From JABDFW01 sp035550215 (GTDB lineage Bacteria > Bacteroidota > Bacteroidia > Chitinophagales > Chitinophagaceae): 64,000 nt of DNA. Below the pieces are notes generated by a model that ran no database searches, was not told where the DNA came from, and was given only the letters and a program-made list of their open reading frames with translations. The position numbers and the translations under genes were made by a program. This document shows, in pieces, positions 62,714 through 64,000 of the stretch. Location of the stretch: NCBI GenBank assembly GCA_035550215.1, contig DASZPM010000028.1, positions 269,349 through 333,348 of the forward strand. Direction: 5' to 3'. Every line of letters starts with the position of its first letter. Position 1 is the first letter of the stretch.

Positions 62714-64000
62714 ATGAAAACGCCTATCCTTTTTGCTGTTTGTGTATTTTGTTGTCATGTAGCGGCAGCCCAATACCCTGTAACCCAAAAGGCATGGGAG
62801 ATATCCTACAAAAATGACACGACAGCTGCATTGTATCATTTTATGCTTAAAATGGTATTGGATTGCAAAGAGGCAAAACCGTATGTAGGCCCGGTGTATT
62901 TTCATGACCTGATTAAGGACTCCACTACACCGGCCAATAACTGGATATTTGATTCTGTAACTAACAAAGTGCACGTAGCCGACCCATGCATCGCATTTAC
63001 TTCGGCCCCCTGTTACCGGATATGGTACTTTCATTTTGACTGTGTACTTCCTTACAACACTGACGGTTATACTGCCCTGTACATTGATTGTTGCCGGGAT
63101 TATTATCAAAATATTTATACAAGCTTCAATGCGTCAATTTATGAAATTCCCCAACTGGGGTTTGTATGGTTGTCAAAAGATATGATAAGACCGGGAGCTG
63201 TTTATTCGTATAACACAATAGCAGGCCTTTTAGAGCTGCCCTCGAAATTTAAGGTACCAAAAAACAGCAGCCCGGTTTTTACATCCTCAGCAGACACAAT
63301 ATTATATGTGTGCAAAGATGTACCTTTTGAACACGTATTTACTGCTACCGATGCAGATGGGGACTCTTTGGCCTACACCTTTTCTGTGCCACGCGTTTTT
63401 TCAATAACAGGTGGCCCACCTCATCATGTACATATTGATACATCGGGCAATACCGCAGCAATTTCTTATTTACTGCCCTATTCAAAAAGCCAGCCATTGG
63501 GCGCAGGGGTAACACTTGATGCCAAAACGGGTTTGCTGCAGGGGACGTTGCATGACACGGGCAGCTATCTTGTTACTGTGGGGGTAAATGAATACAGGCA
63601 TGGCTCGCTGATTACGCCAACACCACACACACGCGACGAGGTAATCAAAGTATTTGATTGTTCAAAGCTGCCGGTACCTAAAGCAATTATACCGCCTTTG
63701 CTAAATGCCTGCAATTCAAAAACGATATCGTTTCCCGATTATAGCAGTCCCTATCACCCCGAGCTATACTGGGATAACAATAAGTACCTGTGGGATTTTG
63801 GGGATGGGGGCACATCACAGGTAAGAAACCCTGTGCATACATACGACACGGGTGTTTATCATGTAAGATTGATAACCATGCCGGGTTATCGCTGTGCAGA
63901 TACTGCTTACAGCCGGGTTATAGTGTACCCGTCAGTAGCCCCGTCGTTTGCAATAAGCGGTAATGGCTGCACAGACCAGCCGGTAAAATTTACAAATACG
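62714..64000 (+). CDS. Paralogous secreted PKD-domain protein, N-terminal part (cut by window end)
   Basis: An ATG at 62714 opens a frame of 429 codons that runs through the window end without a stop. The product has a signal peptide (TPILFAVCVFCCHVAAAQ). It repeats the architecture of the preceding protein: VADPCIAFTSAPCYRIWYFH, IDCCRDYYQNIYTSFNASIY, VFTATDADGDSLAYTFS, YHPELYWDNNKYLWDFGDGG and the PKD segment VRLITMPGYRCADTAYSRV. Identity to its neighbour rises towards the 3' side, where long DNA stretches are nearly the same. It probably also ends in a type B sorting domain beyond the window. Confidence 0.88.
   Translation, partial: MKTPILFAVCVFCCHVAAAQYPVTQKAWEISYKNDTTAALYHFMLKMVLDCKEAKPYVGPVYFHDLIKDSTTPANNWIFDSVTNKVHVADPCIAFTSAPCYRIWYFHFDCVLPYNTDGYTALYIDCCRDYYQNIYTSFNASIYEIPQLGFVWLSKDMIRPGAVYSYNTIAGLLELPSKFKVPKNSSPVFTSSADTILYVCKDVPFEHVFTATDADGDSLAYTFSVPRVFSITGGPPHHVHIDTSGNTAAISYLLPYSKSQPLGAGVTLDAKTGLLQGTLHDTGSYLVTVGVNEYRHGSLITPTPHTRDEVIKVFDCSKLPVPKAIIPPLLNACNSKTISFPDYSSPYHPELYWDNNKYLWDFGDGGTSQVRNPVHTYDTGVYHVRLITMPGYRCADTAYSRVIVYPSVAPSFAISGNGCTDQPVKFTNT

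Overview
The window is chromosomal DNA of a Bacteroidota bacterium, most likely of the Chitinophagia (Chitinophagaceae-like). This rests on a SusC/SusD pair followed by a DUF1735 lipoprotein, proteins with gliding-motility-type C-terminal (type IX secretion, type B) sorting domains, several LytS/LytTR two-component pairs, DUF5686 and HYC_CC_PP proteins, the Bacteroidota form of PurM, and -7 promoter boxes of the TAnnTTTG type. Shine-Dalgarno sequences are mostly absent. Most of the DNA has moderate G+C; 13.1-15.5 kb is clearly more AT-rich.

Layout. 0-6 kb: a cut LysR regulator with an operator-like dyad, a secreted EthD-like protein, and housekeeping purM, ribF and holA, then a LytTR regulator/LytS kinase pair. 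6-11.2 kb: an outer-membrane beta-barrel receptor, a two-lobed membrane-anchored aspartyl protease, a PAS protein that ends after the phospho-acceptor helix, and a tRNA with anticodon CAU. 11.3-16.3 kb is an accessory region: a methyltransferase, an array of imperfect 177-bp tandem repeats, the tail of a broken gene, an AT-rich Z1-domain ATPase gene and a convergent HNH nuclease. 16.7-22.9 kb: a fatty-acid desaturase, a free-standing C-terminal half of CarB, a DUF5686 protein and a GAF histidine kinase. 22.9-24.2 kb: a REP-associated tyrosine transposase (RAYT) surrounded by eight REP-like palindromes and three extra copies of the 3' tail of the neighbouring kinase gene. 24.2-31 kb: terC, pyrD, a thiolase, a universal stress protein and a large FtsX-type permease. 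31-36.3 kb: an OmpA/PD40/TPR envelope protein, and a TonB receptor with an N-terminal heavy-metal (HMA) domain next to a cysteine-rich HYC_CC_PP-like small protein. 36.4-40.1 kb: an operon of LytS kinase, serine hydrolase and LytTR regulator. 40.1-48.7 kb: an SMR exporter, a sterol-desaturase-family enzyme and a tight eight-gene sugar cluster. 49-54.2 kb: PAP2 phosphatase, GT39 glycosyltransferase, alkaline-phosphatase-family enzyme, queE and folD. 54.6-64 kb: a SusC/SusD/DUF1735 operon and two tandem paralogous cell-surface proteins, the second cut by the window end.

How the genes work together. The sugar cluster (NeuB-like synthase without a SAF domain, KdsC-like phosphatase, SDR, class III aminotransferase, transketolase in two subunits, cytidylyltransferase, GT-B-like transferase) has the logic of a CMP-activated ulosonic-acid pathway. 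It also contains carbon-shuffling and amination steps that the standard sialic, legionaminic, pseudaminic or Kdo routes do not use, so it is the best candidate for an undescribed pathway. The RAYT/REP locus and the Z1 + HNH locus are the two other regions most worth follow-up.
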